A stretch of DNA of 64,000 nucleotides, taken from NCBI GenBank assembly GCA_022316685.1, contig JAKJHU010000155.1, positions 496,001-560,000 on the forward strand, read 5' to 3'. The translations under genes and the position numbers were made by a program. Every line of letters begins with the position of its first letter. Within the stretch, counting starts at the first letter, position 1. Source of the DNA: Progne subis subis (Eukaryota; Chordata; Aves; Passeriformes; Hirundinidae). Of this stretch, positions 33,056-43,085 are shown one piece after another. Under the pieces are notes generated by a model. It was not told the origin of the DNA. It did no database searches and was given only the letters and a program-made list of their open reading frames with translations.

Positions 33056-36000
33056 CCTTGTTACCGTTCGTTTCGGTAGAAAATCCCCCCTTGAAGCGGA
33101 AGAAGGGCCCAGCCCCTAAGATGCTGGGAAACGAAGTGTGCAGCGTGTGTGGGGACAAGGCCTCCGGCTTCCACTACAACGTGCTGAGCTGCGAAGGCTG
33201 CAAGGGCTTCTTCCGCCGCAGCGTCATCAAGGGCGCGCAGTACGTCTGCAAGAACGGCGGCAAGTGCGAGATGGACATGTACATGCGCCGCAAGTGCCAG
33301 GAGTGCCGGCTGCGCAAGTGCCAGGAGGCCGGCATGCGGGAGCAGTGTGAGTGCGGGCACCGGCCACCGAGGCTTGGGACGGGACAGGAGGGCTCCGGGA
33401 CGATGCCTGTAAGGCACGGGGCAGCGCCAGTGCTTGGGGAGGGGAGACGCGGAAGCCGTGCAGGCTGCGTGTTGGAATGTGCGTGGGAAGTCACTGAGAG
33501 CTCAGCAAGGATCATGTGGGGAGGTGAGGCTGTTAGTGGAAAACCAGCGGTGCGCTGAGAACCCCAGCGCCGTTTTATCCCTTGTAAGAACTCGTGGAAT
33601 ATACCGGCAGGGGCAAGACATGTTTATCAGGGTGCTGTAAAGTGTGTCAGTAACGTCAGGCTTGTCACCAGGACCGTGAGATTGGTCCATGCTCCTTGAA
33701 CAACAGGCACTTTTCTTTGCTTCCTACTGTGAGCTTGCAAAAGAGGTCAAGGGCAGCACCACAGTACTGCAGCTGTGTTTGTGCATGAGCTGATCTCATT
33801 GCTTCCTTTAGTGATCTCTGCTATTTTTCTCACGCGAGCCATAAGGCTGCTGTTTCTGAATATTCACCAGTATTTCTGCTTGCATATCCAGAACAGCCCT
33901 CCTTGGCCAAGGTATCGAGGTTTCATACCTTTGTTCATCAAGACTGACTGAATGTATGCTCAGTTAATGTTAGATCTGTGTGAGGTCTTCTTTTCTGACG
34001 TCCAGCACCCTGGACATGTTGGTATTTCAGAAACATAATGTAATTTTGCAAAATTTAAGCCCCAGTGAGTTAGGAGACAGGCTATTCAGTTTTTCAGCAT
34101 GAAACACAGCACATCAGTGTCTTTGTCTTACTGGTTTGTATCAGCATTACGTGTGCTGTCTTTACCCCATTGCCCTATTCCGAAGGACTTCAAAACAGAT
34201 GTAATTGAAAAGCAGTGCAGTAAGGCCACTTGTTCACTTTCCTTCTCTTTTGTTGCAGGTAGATACAGAGAGCCTCAGTATGTTTCTGCATTTAGTCATT
34301 GTTTTGTGTTGAAGACAGCTCAGGAAAATTAGGTCAAAAGGAATCCTGGTGTTATTATCAAGAACTTGGCAATTCTTGTTGAACTGTAGTCCCCACTGCA
34401 AATTTGCCTTGTTAGTTTTGACAGAAACTGAGGGCTTTTTCCTCCAGCTGTTTCACTTGGAAGGTCATTCCAGAACTTCCCCCCTAGTAATTGCTGGAAA
34501 CATTCTTCTAATTCCCAGACTGAAGTTATTCCTGGCCAGTTTATTGTTCTTAAGCCAGTGCAAACCATGAGGTTAAATAATTCCTTCCTGACAAACCAAG
34601 TAAGTTAGATTGCTTTGAATTTAGCATGGTGTAGGAGCTTGCACATAGACGGTTTTCAAGGTTCCTTAACAGCCAAGTAACATGCTACCAGATAAAAAAA
34701 AATTTGTGCACTGGAGTCCCAAGATGAGGGACTGTAATCACTTGGATCAATTACTTCCCTCCTTAAACTGACACTGTAAGTAGCATTCTCTAATCTTACA
34801 GATCCCCCTTATTTTGGTAATTGTATTGAATGCATTTGCTGTTAGAATTGTAAATTTTGTGCATGGTGCATGTACCTGTGCACACATCCTCCCTGTTGGA
34901 AGTCAGGGATATAGGTTACTCTCAGCTTAACTGTGCTATGTTCTCTTTCTATCCTTCCAATCCCAAGAAAGCTGTCTTACAGTAGCTCTCCAGTTCTTGT
35001 CTTTGTTTAATGATTCTGTTAAGAAATGCAGTTACATACTTGTTTAGTTTTAGGGCCTGCTTTTCTGTGTCGCAGCTATAGAATCACCAAGGTTGGAAAA
35101 AATCTTTTAAGATCATCAAGTCCAAATGTCTACTCAGCAGTAACACTGTAACCCTTAAACCACTAAACCATATCACTGAGCACAGACCCAGGTGCCCTTT
35201 AAACACCTCCAGGGATGGTGACTCTATCACCTCCCAGGGCAACTTGTTCCAATGCATGCCCTAACAAGGAAATTTTTTTTTAATACCTAATCTGAATATC
35301 CCCTCAGTTGAAGGCCATTTCTTCTTGTCCTCTCACTGTGGGCATGGTAGAAGAGACTAACCCCCGTCTCATTACAACCTCCTTTATTTTCTGTGTTGTC
35401 TGTGCATAAAAATAAATGGCCAAAGAATCTTCCAGCACTTTTAAGGTCCTGTTTGTAAAGTCAAGCTCTGTTAATTTATCTTTGTTCCTGAAGATACGGA
35501 GGGTTTGTTTTTTTTCCGATCAGTTCCTTTTCTGCTTCCCTTCCCTCCAGAGTGTCAATCAGAGCACACAGCCTGGCGCTGTCAGCAGCCCTGCTGAGGG
35601 TGCGCTCAGTGCCACCGTCCATGTCACTGACAAAGGTGTTCAACGGTGCCGGTCCCAACACCGACCCCTGGGGAACGCCACTCGTCACTGGTCTCCACCT
35701 GGGCATTGAGCCGTGGGCCACAGCTCTTTGAGTGTGACCATCCCACCAATCTTTTATCCTCCAAGTGATCTATCTGTCAAATTCATGCTATTCCAATTTA
35801 GAGACAAGGATGCATCGCTCTTGAGCTTGGAGGAGGTGATCCTTGAATGTTAACCAGCTTTCTTGGGCCCCTCTTCCCTCCAGCATTTTATCTGATAGTA
35901 CTCTACTGAGTAGATCCCTGAAGAGACCAGAGTCTGCTCTTCTGAAGTCCAGGCCAGCGAACTTTCTGTGCACCCTCTCTCTGTGATGCCAATATGATTA

Positions 36001-39000
36001 CAGCCCTGCAGGTGTGTGCATGTCTCTAACTCTTCTTATTTATTTCCTATGCTATGTACATTTGCATAGAGGCATTTAAGTTGGGCTCCCGATGAACCTG
36101 ACTTACTGGATGGAGTGGCAGGAATTCCACTGTGCTGCTCTTCAGGTGCTCTCCTGCAGACCTGCATACCCTCTCCAGGCTCTGGGCATCTCTTGCTGCC
36201 CCTGGCATCAAACTGGATTGGGAGAGGAGAAGGGATGGATTGAGGTTCCTGTCCCTAGGCAGCTTTAGTTTAAATCCCTCTTCACTGCTTGGCAAACCTA
36301 TGAGAAAAGATGTGTTTCCCTTTCCTCTGACAGAGGGACCCCATCAGCTCTCTGTAGAGCAGATGCCTTTGAGTTATTCTGTTCCTTACAGTGTTACATC
36401 CAAAGAGCATCTCCCCTTTGGCTTAACAACTGAAGGAGACTTGTAACCCTATTCCTGAAGGACCTCTGGTTGGTTCTCAGTACATTCGTGCAAAGTTACT
36501 CTTCCATCATTCATCTCGGGGTATGTTACTGCTCTAGAGTCGGCTGCAGATGGCGTGTATAGCAAATTATCCTTTCGCTCTCAAACTCCACCCAGGACTG
36601 AGTCTGACCTTTGAGGAGGGTGAAATGATACAAGCTGTTGAATTAACAATATTGAAAAGAAGACATAACAGTAGGATAATACAAAGTACGGTGGACACCC
36701 CATGGCCTATGAAGGGAGCACCTGTTGTAACATGACGTTTTAGGGAATCGCTTTATGGGGAAAGTCACTGTTGTTTTTCTGAGTCCTGTAGGGCATCATG
36801 AGGTGAGCTTTTGCCTTTTGTGAACGCTTTTCATGACAGTATGATTAGAAGAAAGGCAATGAAACAACTTAAAGTAGGGAACAGAGGGAGAAACAACTAT
36901 CACTGTTGGCTGTGTAGTGTACACACTGCTATGCCTGATACAGGCAGCTGTGGTCTCTGCCTCTCCATCCACAGCACATTACCTGTGTTTAGTGTGGTTT
37001 CCATTGTGTTCCTGTGATTGATCATGAGCTTATTCCTGCTTTAGATGTTCTGTCTGAAGAACAGATCCGACTGAAGAAACTGAAGAAGCAGGAAGACGAT
37101 CAGGCTCGGACAGTTGTGGTGCGTCCAAGCCCTCCAAATCCACCAAGCCCTTCCCAGAAACTGACGCCGGAACAGCTGAGCATGATAAAAAAGCTCGTGG
37201 CCGCTCAGCAGCAGTGCAACCAGCGCTCCTTCACAGACAGGCTCAAAGTGACGGTAAAAACCCTACCAGCGTACCCAGAATAAGCAAAGTGAAGTTTGGG
37301 GAGTTGCATTTTAGGTAAAATATTTAGGAGAACAGAGTTACTTTAGGCATTGCATCTGCGGGTTAAAGCTCTGTAAAAAATAGCAAAGGATGATGTTCTG
37401 AACTTGGCATTTTCTTTCCTTGTTCTCTTCATCTTTTATCTTTGGCTCCATCTTTCACAAATACATGCTGTCTCTTCCCATTCCTACAGCCATGGCCCCA
37501 GATTCCTGATCCAAATAACCGTGAAGCAAGGCAGCAGCGTTTTGCTCACTTCACAGAACTTGCAATTATCTCTGTGCAAGAGATTGTGGACTTTGCCAAG
37601 CAATTACCTGGCTTCCTGGAGCTCACCAGGGAAGATCAGATTGCTTTACTGAAGACATCTACCATAGAGGTGAGGGTTTGACTCCACCCCAGTACATAGT
37701 AGCAGAGATGAGAGAATTTGGAGTGACCCACCTAGAGAACTGGTTCCATCCCTTTTTTGAGGATGGCAGACTGAAGGACCTCAGCTGTGGGAGCATTACT
37801 GCAGTGCGAGGTTATGTGGGCAAGATGCCTGGTTATATACTGCAGTGCCTGGTTATACAGGAAGGGAATGAGGCAAGTGCCTCGGTAGTGGTAAGCAGGA
37901 ATTTCCTTTTTCCCAGAAGGAAATTCCTACAAAGGATGGCAGCAGACTTTATCTTGGAATTTTTAGGCACTTTGAGAGAAGCTGGAGAGGTCTTGTTTGT
38001 TGTTGGCTTTTTTGTTTTTTTTTTTTTCCTCCAAAGATGCTTCAACAGTCAGCAAATTATTGATGTAACATGTCTTCCTGTTTTCAAATTGAGTTTATCT
38101 TTTGTCTTCAGGTGATGTTGTTGGAGACATCTCGGCGCTACAATCCAGAGATTGAGAGCATCACCTTTCTTAAGGACCTGAGCTATAACAGGGATGACTT
38201 CGCCAAAGCAGGTGGTGCATTAGACAGGTGTTTCTTCTTCCCCAGTGTTTTGTGTTCTTACATATTTCCTTTTTTAATGTGGGCAGCTGGAAGTAGCTTG
38301 TGGTGAGAGGTTTAGAACAGGACCAAACCAATAGCCCCACAAACCTTTTTTTTTTGCTTTTAATGTACGGTATCAGCTCAGTTCATGTCTTTTTCTAGGT
38401 GTCAATTTGCTTGGGAAAATCTGGACTCGTAAAGCATGAAGATATTGCTGCAAGTGTCCACCTAGGACTAGCAGTTGGTGTGAAATTCCTTGCTTGTAGA
38501 GATGTAACGTGGTGATGGAGCCGTATCAGCTCATACCAATCCAAACCAGTTTTCTTTCCTTTGCAAGTGTACACTTGCTAATCTGGATGGATGCTTGGAG
38601 TGATGACATTACTGTGATTACATTTCAATTGATACTAAGTCTATACTGTGCACTGAGGATTCCCAGAGACTGCTTTTGACATTTTATCATCCTAATATAT
38701 GCCTATGGTGTTGTGAACTCTGAAGTATATTTTTCCAGGAGCTGTGAGTGTCTGTAATTTCAGATGAAGTAACGAGAAGTGTGTATCTTCAGCATTTCTA
38801 AAAACAAGACCTTAGCTGTGCTTCACCTGATTTTTTTATTTTATTCCTTGAGTAGCTATTTAACCATTTATACTTGAGATGGCCTTTATATACAACTTTT
38901 CTTTATGACAGTTTCCCTGGTAGCCTTTTCTTCAGGTTATTAGGAAGGCAAAAAACAAGGATCCAGGAAGACTCCCTCCATTTTGTTCCTCCTCTGATAC

Positions 39001-41273
39001 ATTTGTAATGCAGGAAATTAGAAACTTGGATGTGATTTTGGAGGAAAGGCCTGAAGTTTTCAGTTTGATTACTGCATATAGCACAAAGAGTCCTGATTTG
39101 ACCGTGGTCTCCTGTTATGGCAATAAATATCAGTGCATTTCTGTCTGACTGCATTTATCAAATGAGGTGATTGGAAGCCTAGTGTTTTGAGCAACATAGT
39201 TTGAACTATGTTGAAATGACATAGTTCAGAGTTCTTGGAACTGCATGTTTTCAGCTCATACATATTTCAGATGTACCTGAAGTGGGGAATTAAAGCTTTC
39301 TTTGAAAGCATGAAGACTACTAGGTGTGAAGGAGGTGATGCTGTGAGAGTTGACAGTATAAATGTTGTGCTTGTGACCTTCTGATGTTTTGCTGGACTTA
39401 CCTGATAGCTGATGTGTTCCTTTAGCTGTTGCCCAGTAATGTGCTGTGGGGCATGTAAAGCTTTAGGAAAACCCAGAAACAGTGTCATTTTACAGTTAGA
39501 ACCTGACTTCTCAGGCATTGTTGTTTGGTGCTCACATCCAGTAGTGGATGCAAAGGGAAGATTCATAAGAACATGATGTAAGGGTTTTTCCCTGCCTGTC
39601 TGTCCTCCCCACTCCCTGGTGTATAGCAGTGGATGCCTGGCAGCCTTTTCCATTGAAGGGAGGGGGAGAGAGGGGAGACAATTGTTACTGCCTCACCTTG
39701 TTGTCTTCTGTTTGTTGCAGGTCTGCAGTTTGAGTTCATTAACCCGATCTTTGAGTTCTCAAAGGGAATGAATGAGCTACAGCTTAATGATGCTGAATAT
39801 GCACTTTTAATTGCCATCAACATTTTCTCTGCAGGTAAAAAGCCAGGAAGATCTGAAGAGCTGCAGCAGTGAGTCAGAGAGCAAAGAAAGTAGAGTGAGG
39901 AGATGTTACAAGAAGAAAAGGAATAATGAAGTCTGTATAGAGTCCAGTGATAAAGGGAGCATAGTATTAATTATATTCTGAATTTTCTAGTGCCACTTCC
40001 AGAGGAAATTGAATTCCTCACTGCTGGAAAAGTATGCAGAAAAACCAGCCAGTATTTATCTTCCTCATTTAGAATTTGCTATTTTATTGTCCCCTTAATG
40101 ACCTTGGCACCTCTCTGGTGTGATGCAGGTCCCACAGCATGAGTGACATCTAGTGGGTAAGCAGACATACTCTGGGCAAGAGGCAGTATTGCTCTGGGCC
40201 AGGACAAGGCTTTGCCAAGAAGCCACCTCTACTCTTCTGTCTTGTGACCTGATTAATGGCTGTTTTCCTTTGTTCCTGTTTTCTAACTGGCTCAACTACT
40301 GGAGAGACTTTGCCATTTGCTCTCGAATAGGTGGCTTCACATTTTTTCTGGGACAGGAACATGAGACCAAACTCTCTAACCTCCCACCTCTATAGGAGTT
40401 GGATTGGATTCCCCCACGTGCAGTAGACATCACTGAGAAAGAACAGTTACCGGCAGCTGACATAGCTGCCACAGTGTCATGGATTTATCTCCCAGCTGTG
40501 CTGGGTGAATGTGAGATGAAGTTTTGGGAAGACACCATAGGAGGAAGTGGGGTTGGACAGAGATCTTAAATCCAGTGAAGCTGCCCGTGGCAATCTGCTT
40601 ACGTCTGATCTGCTTACTTCTAACCTGCTTTTTGGCAGACCGACCGAATGTGCAGGATCAGTCCCTGGTGGAGAGGCTGCAGCACACCTACGTGGAAGCG
40701 CTTCATTCTTACATTTGCATCAACAGACCAAATGTAAGTGCCTGACCTGATCATCTGCAGTGATGATGCAAGCGGATTTTGTGTTTAATGCTGGCAGAGT
40801 TCCTGCAGTACTGTCTGTAACAGGTCTCTTGCTGCCCGTACCGTCGTGCTTGTCCCTTCTGGGCTCTTTGATAGCAGCTGTAAATGCAGGGTTTGTGAGC
40901 TGTCACAATCTGCTGTTCTGTATCATGTTCCATAGTTTAGCCAGCATGGAAAGTCTGGAGTTTTGGGACATGATGTACTACTTGTGTTCTTTCACACTGC
41001 ATCCTCCTAGAGAATGCTGGGTCTAGCAGAAGTAAGGTTTGTGATTACGGTATATCATCAGTTGTAATTTTTTTTTAAACAAGGTTTAAGGTGAATTTGC
41101 TAACAGCTGTCTGTTTGCCCCTGCAGGACCGCTTGATGTTTCCACGGATGTTAATGAAGCTGGTCAGTCTTCGGACACTGAGCAGTGTCCACTCTGAACA
41201 GGTGTTTGCCCTTCGGCTGCAGGACAAGAAGCTCCCGCCCCTGCTCTCAGAAATCTGGGATGTGCATGAGTGA
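30151..41273 (+). CDS. NR1H3: NR1H3, liver X receptor alpha (complete coding region, 8 coding exons)
   Basis: A ligand-activated nuclear receptor. As a heterodimer with RXR it binds DR4 response elements and responds to oxysterols, driving cholesterol efflux and lipogenic genes. Exons join to 1230 nt, 409 residues. The A/B region is short (about 55 residues). The DNA-binding domain has zinc cysteines at 60, 63, 77, 80 and 96, 102, 112, 115, with P-box CEGCKG. The hinge reads [15 protein letters not shown]. The ligand-binding domain runs from about residue 175 to the end. His383 and Trp405, the ligand-sensing pair of LXRs, are both present. The AF-2 helix ends [12 protein letters not shown]. 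Human LXR-alpha is 447 residues, so the N-terminus is shorter by about 40. LXR-beta is ruled out by the short form, the A/B sequence and the synteny. No frameshift. Confidence 0.97.
31572..32310 (+). mobile_element. Degraded non-CR1 LINE, reverse-transcriptase remnant
   Basis: Positions 31572-31709 stay open for 46 codons and read [16 protein letters not shown], then [20 protein letters not shown], then KILKAEN. This follows the RT order (F/Y)xDDxxLLS, a spacer helix, then GLKIN..KTK..., as in several LINE clades but unlike CR1. After stops and shifts, 32255-32305 reads [17 protein letters not shown], resembling the AQDR.xW..xV.ALC end of such proteins. It is an old, broken copy in the NR1H3 intron, plus strand. 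The clade is not resolved and the boundaries are approximate. Confidence 0.5.
33025..33049 (+). repeat. T25 homopolymer before the DBD exon
   Basis: 25 uninterrupted T, ending 30 nt before the acceptor of NR1H3 coding exon 2. It probably acts as an extended polypyrimidine tract and is prone to length change. Confidence 0.85.
33080..33346 (+). CDS. NR1H3: NR1H3 coding exon 2: DNA-binding domain
   Basis: 267 nt coding residues 40-128 and the first base of 129. Both zinc fingers sit in this single exon: [20 protein letters not shown], then [17 protein letters not shown], then [12 protein letters not shown]. Very G+C-rich relative to its introns. The acceptor GGTAG follows a T25 run by about 30 nt; the donor is GTGAGT. 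Confidence 0.97.
35077..35373 (-). mobile_element. CR1 LINE 3' region, minus strand
   Basis: Reads, on the plus strand, from a TATAGAATCACCAAGGTTGG terminus through 'aagatcatcaagtcc', 'cacctccagggatggtgact', 'caacttgttccaatgc' and 'gaccccc..ctcattacaacctcc'-like text. This is the well-known reverse complement of the CR1 3' UTR. It lies in an NR1H3 intron, antisense to the gene. Confidence 0.85.
35476..35973 (-). mobile_element. CR1 LINE ORF2 fragment with internal deletion, minus strand
   Basis: On the minus strand 35973-35788 gives the pre-RT linker ([17 protein letters not shown], then [17 protein letters not shown]). It then runs straight into ILVSKLE, a later part of the RT domain. 35721-35476 gives [20 protein letters not shown] and [10 protein letters not shown] motifs of CR1. 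The RT part holding the first catalytic aspartate is missing, and in-frame stops occur, so the copy is dead. It is continuous with the CR1 3' region at 35077. Confidence 0.85.
35990..36470 (-). mobile_element. Probable CR1 upstream segment, minus strand
   Basis: Plus-strand text such as 'ctgcaggtgtgtgcatgtctctaactc', 'catagaggcatttaagttggg' and 'cctgacttactggatgg' follows an interspersed repeat that I associate with sequence upstream of CR1 ORF2 in birds. It lies directly next to the ORF2 fragment in the same orientation. The end is not sharp. Confidence 0.5.
37045..37253 (+). CDS. NR1H3: NR1H3 coding exon 3: hinge and start of LBD
   Basis: 209 nt, residues 129-198. It reads [20 protein letters not shown], a proline-rich hinge ([11 protein letters not shown]), then [20 protein letters not shown], the first helix of the LBD. 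The split codon at the junction gives Tyr129, where I recall Cys in human LXRs. Confidence 0.95.
37490..37669 (+). CDS. NR1H3: NR1H3 coding exon 4: LBD
   Basis: 60 codons, residues 199-258, reading [20 protein letters not shown], then [20 protein letters not shown] and [14 protein letters not shown]. This is helix 3 to helix 5, the coactivator groove with its conserved lysine. Confidence 0.96.
38112..38211 (+). CDS. NR1H3: NR1H3 coding exon 5: LBD
   Basis: 100 nt, residues 259-291 plus one base, reading [20 protein letters not shown], then [13 protein letters not shown]. Flanked by CTTCAG and GTGGTG. Confidence 0.95.
38212..39720 (+). other. NR1H3: NR1H3 intron, LBD exons 5-6
   Basis: 1.5 kb intron. 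Nothing beyond unique A/T-rich sequence was recognised. Confidence 0.6.
39721..39834 (+). CDS. NR1H3: NR1H3 coding exon 6: LBD
   Basis: 114 nt, residues 292-329, reading [20 protein letters not shown], then [18 protein letters not shown]. Flanked by TTGCAG and GTAAAA. Confidence 0.95.
39835..40638 (+). other. NR1H3: NR1H3 intron, LBD exons 6-7
   Basis: 0.8 kb intron; no coding or repeat content recognised. Confidence 0.6.
40639..40733 (+). CDS. NR1H3: NR1H3 coding exon 7: LBD
   Basis: 95 nt, residues 330-361, reading [20 protein letters not shown], then [12 protein letters not shown]. This is the helix 8-9 region near the RXR dimer surface. GTAAGT donor. Confidence 0.95.
41127..41273 (+). 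CDS. NR1H3: NR1H3 last coding exon: helix 10-12, AF-2
   Basis: 48 codons and TGA. It reads [37 protein letters not shown], then [11 protein letters not shown]. It contains His383, Trp405 and the AF-2 core LLSEIW. Confidence 0.97.
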   Translation, partial: DRLMFPRMLMKLVSLRTLSSVHSEQVFALRLQDKKLPPLLSEIWDVHE

Positions 41274-43085
41274 CTGCATGCTCCCAGGGCGCTGATATGC
41301 TGACATAATGCCATCTCCCAGCCTTTGCTAACGAAAGCCAGCCTCCCCTCTCCAAAGCACTGAACCCTGGGCTGGGCATGCAGGGAGTGATGAGCCTGGG
41401 GTTTCAGTGTTGTCATGAGACTATGCAGGAGGCAGCTGGGGTAGATGAGATGGAGGGGTTGGTTTCGATGTAGTGCCCGTACCCCAAAGGAATAACATGA
41501 AACATTCAAAAACGGTAGAAATGAAGACCTTTCCCCCTGCCCCTCTACTCCTTTTTCTTCAGAGTCTTTCTCTTCTCTAAGCATATGCTGAGGGTTTGCC
41601 CATGATCCTCTTCTCGCTGATTATAAAAATGAATTTGCAGGAACTTGCCAAAAGCTCTCTGTTGAGAGTAATCCAGCTCAAAAGGCTTCTGCAGGGTCCC
41701 CAGTGTACCTGGATCTGAGGAGCTCAGGGAAGTCAGTGTGGATGTTCTAGGGGTTTCACTGGGTTTCCTATAAAGAAAATTTCTTGAATGTGCTGCCCTT
41801 TACAATGATTCCAAGAGAAGTAGCTTTTATTTCTTTATTATGAGACTTCATCTCTAGAGCTGACCTTTATTCTGGCCCTCCTTTGGAAGAAGGATTCCTG
41901 TAATGTGTAGTGCCCTTTGTCTAACAAGGAAGTCCTCTGGGAAGGGAACATTGTATATCAAAAAAAAGATGTCAGGCATAAAGTAGTGGATTTTTTAAAA
42001 ATGTAACTCATTATGGTTTTATCTCACGGTGGTTCTCAGACAGCTGACCTTTGATTTGCTAACAGCTGGACGACTTTAGTTCAAAACAAATCAGGGCATA
42101 GATTTTTATCTTTAGGAGTGGTATAGAAGAAAGACAGGTGGTTAGGCCTGGTACCTAGGTAAGGTGGGTGTGGTGGAAGGATCTCAAAAACTTCCAAGAA
42201 TCTGGAGCATGCGGTATGTGTTCCAAGGTGGGTGTGAAGATGTATCAACCAAGGAGAGAGGACACACTGCATTTAGTGAAATATGTGGGCATTGCATAAG
42301 CTGTGGGCTGTACAACTCTCAGATCACAGCCTGCAGGAATATGGGGTGTCATCAGATCCACTTGCATCGTCTTCCTTTTGCCAGTCTTTCCAAGGTACTT
42401 GTTCAAGGTTTTAGTGATGATCACGGGATATGGAGGTTCCTCCTGTATGAGGAGTGCCAACTGCTTCAGAAGGACACTTGGATCTTGTATCCTTTCTTCA
42501 CTTTGGGCATTGTGAGATCCACATGGGATTTATAGCCCAAGTTTTAAGTATCCGCATCCATAAGTATTCTAGGATTTACAGCAATACTTTGTCTGACGGA
42601 AGAGAAATACACTGTTATAAAACATGTTCCTTATTTTCCAAGAAAAAACATCTTATGGCTGATCTCAGAGATGTAACCTTAAGTATCCTGGTAGCTTGGT
42701 CTCATGAGTCTTCTCTGTCATAGGGGTCTGTGTTTGCTTGCCCGGTGAGCATCCCAAGAGCATAGGTTCACATGGCTCGGGGTTTTTTTGTCTGTCTGTT
42801 TTTTGGTTTGTTTGTTGTGGTTTTTTTTTTTTTTTTTGGCTGTGTATCTGAGCGCTATGCCCGCGGTGAGGGTATCGTGTCCATTTTGCACTTGAGGTTG
42901 GTCCCCTGCCACTGGCCTTCACTCTGCACCTTTGTAAAGCACTTGTAACAATCTGTAAAATAATCTGTTGTTTTTTATAACTCATTGCAATTGCAAAAAT
43001 TCTTGTTAAAAATCTGTATTTTTAACTAATCTGTTTGAGAAATGTTAATGTTTATATAAAAGAATAAAGCCTAATACAGGATTTT
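41274..43085 (+). other. NR1H3: NR1H3 3' UTR
   Basis: About 1.8 kb from the stop to just after the AATAAA at 43063. It contains GT/T-rich low complexity with a run of about 17 T at about 42820-42838. No conserved frame. The length is inferred from the lack of an earlier canonical signal. Confidence 0.6.
43063..43068 (+). terminator. Polyadenylation signal AATAAA, NR1H3
   Basis: Canonical hexamer followed within 30 nt by a T/G-rich stretch (tgacctctgatgtgctgtc). It is the first AATAAA on the plus strand after the NR1H3 stop. Confidence 0.65.

Larger units (their letters stand above)
30269..33079 (+). other. NR1H3: NR1H3 intron between A/B and DBD exons
   Basis: 2.8 kb intron. It holds a degraded LINE reverse-transcriptase remnant (about 31572-32310) and ends with a T25 run (33025-33049) next to the acceptor. 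Confidence 0.6.
33347..37044 (+). other. NR1H3: NR1H3 intron between DBD and hinge exons
   Basis: 3.7 kb intron, the largest inside the coding region. About 1.4 kb of it is antisense CR1 (35077-36470). The rest shows nothing recognisable. Confidence 0.65.

Noticed and set aside
37678..38115. 145-codon plus-strand ORF between two NR1H3 exons
   Set aside because: It lies in the intron after GAG|GTGAGG. The exon frame meets TGA four codons into the intron, so it is not a coding extension. No known domain.
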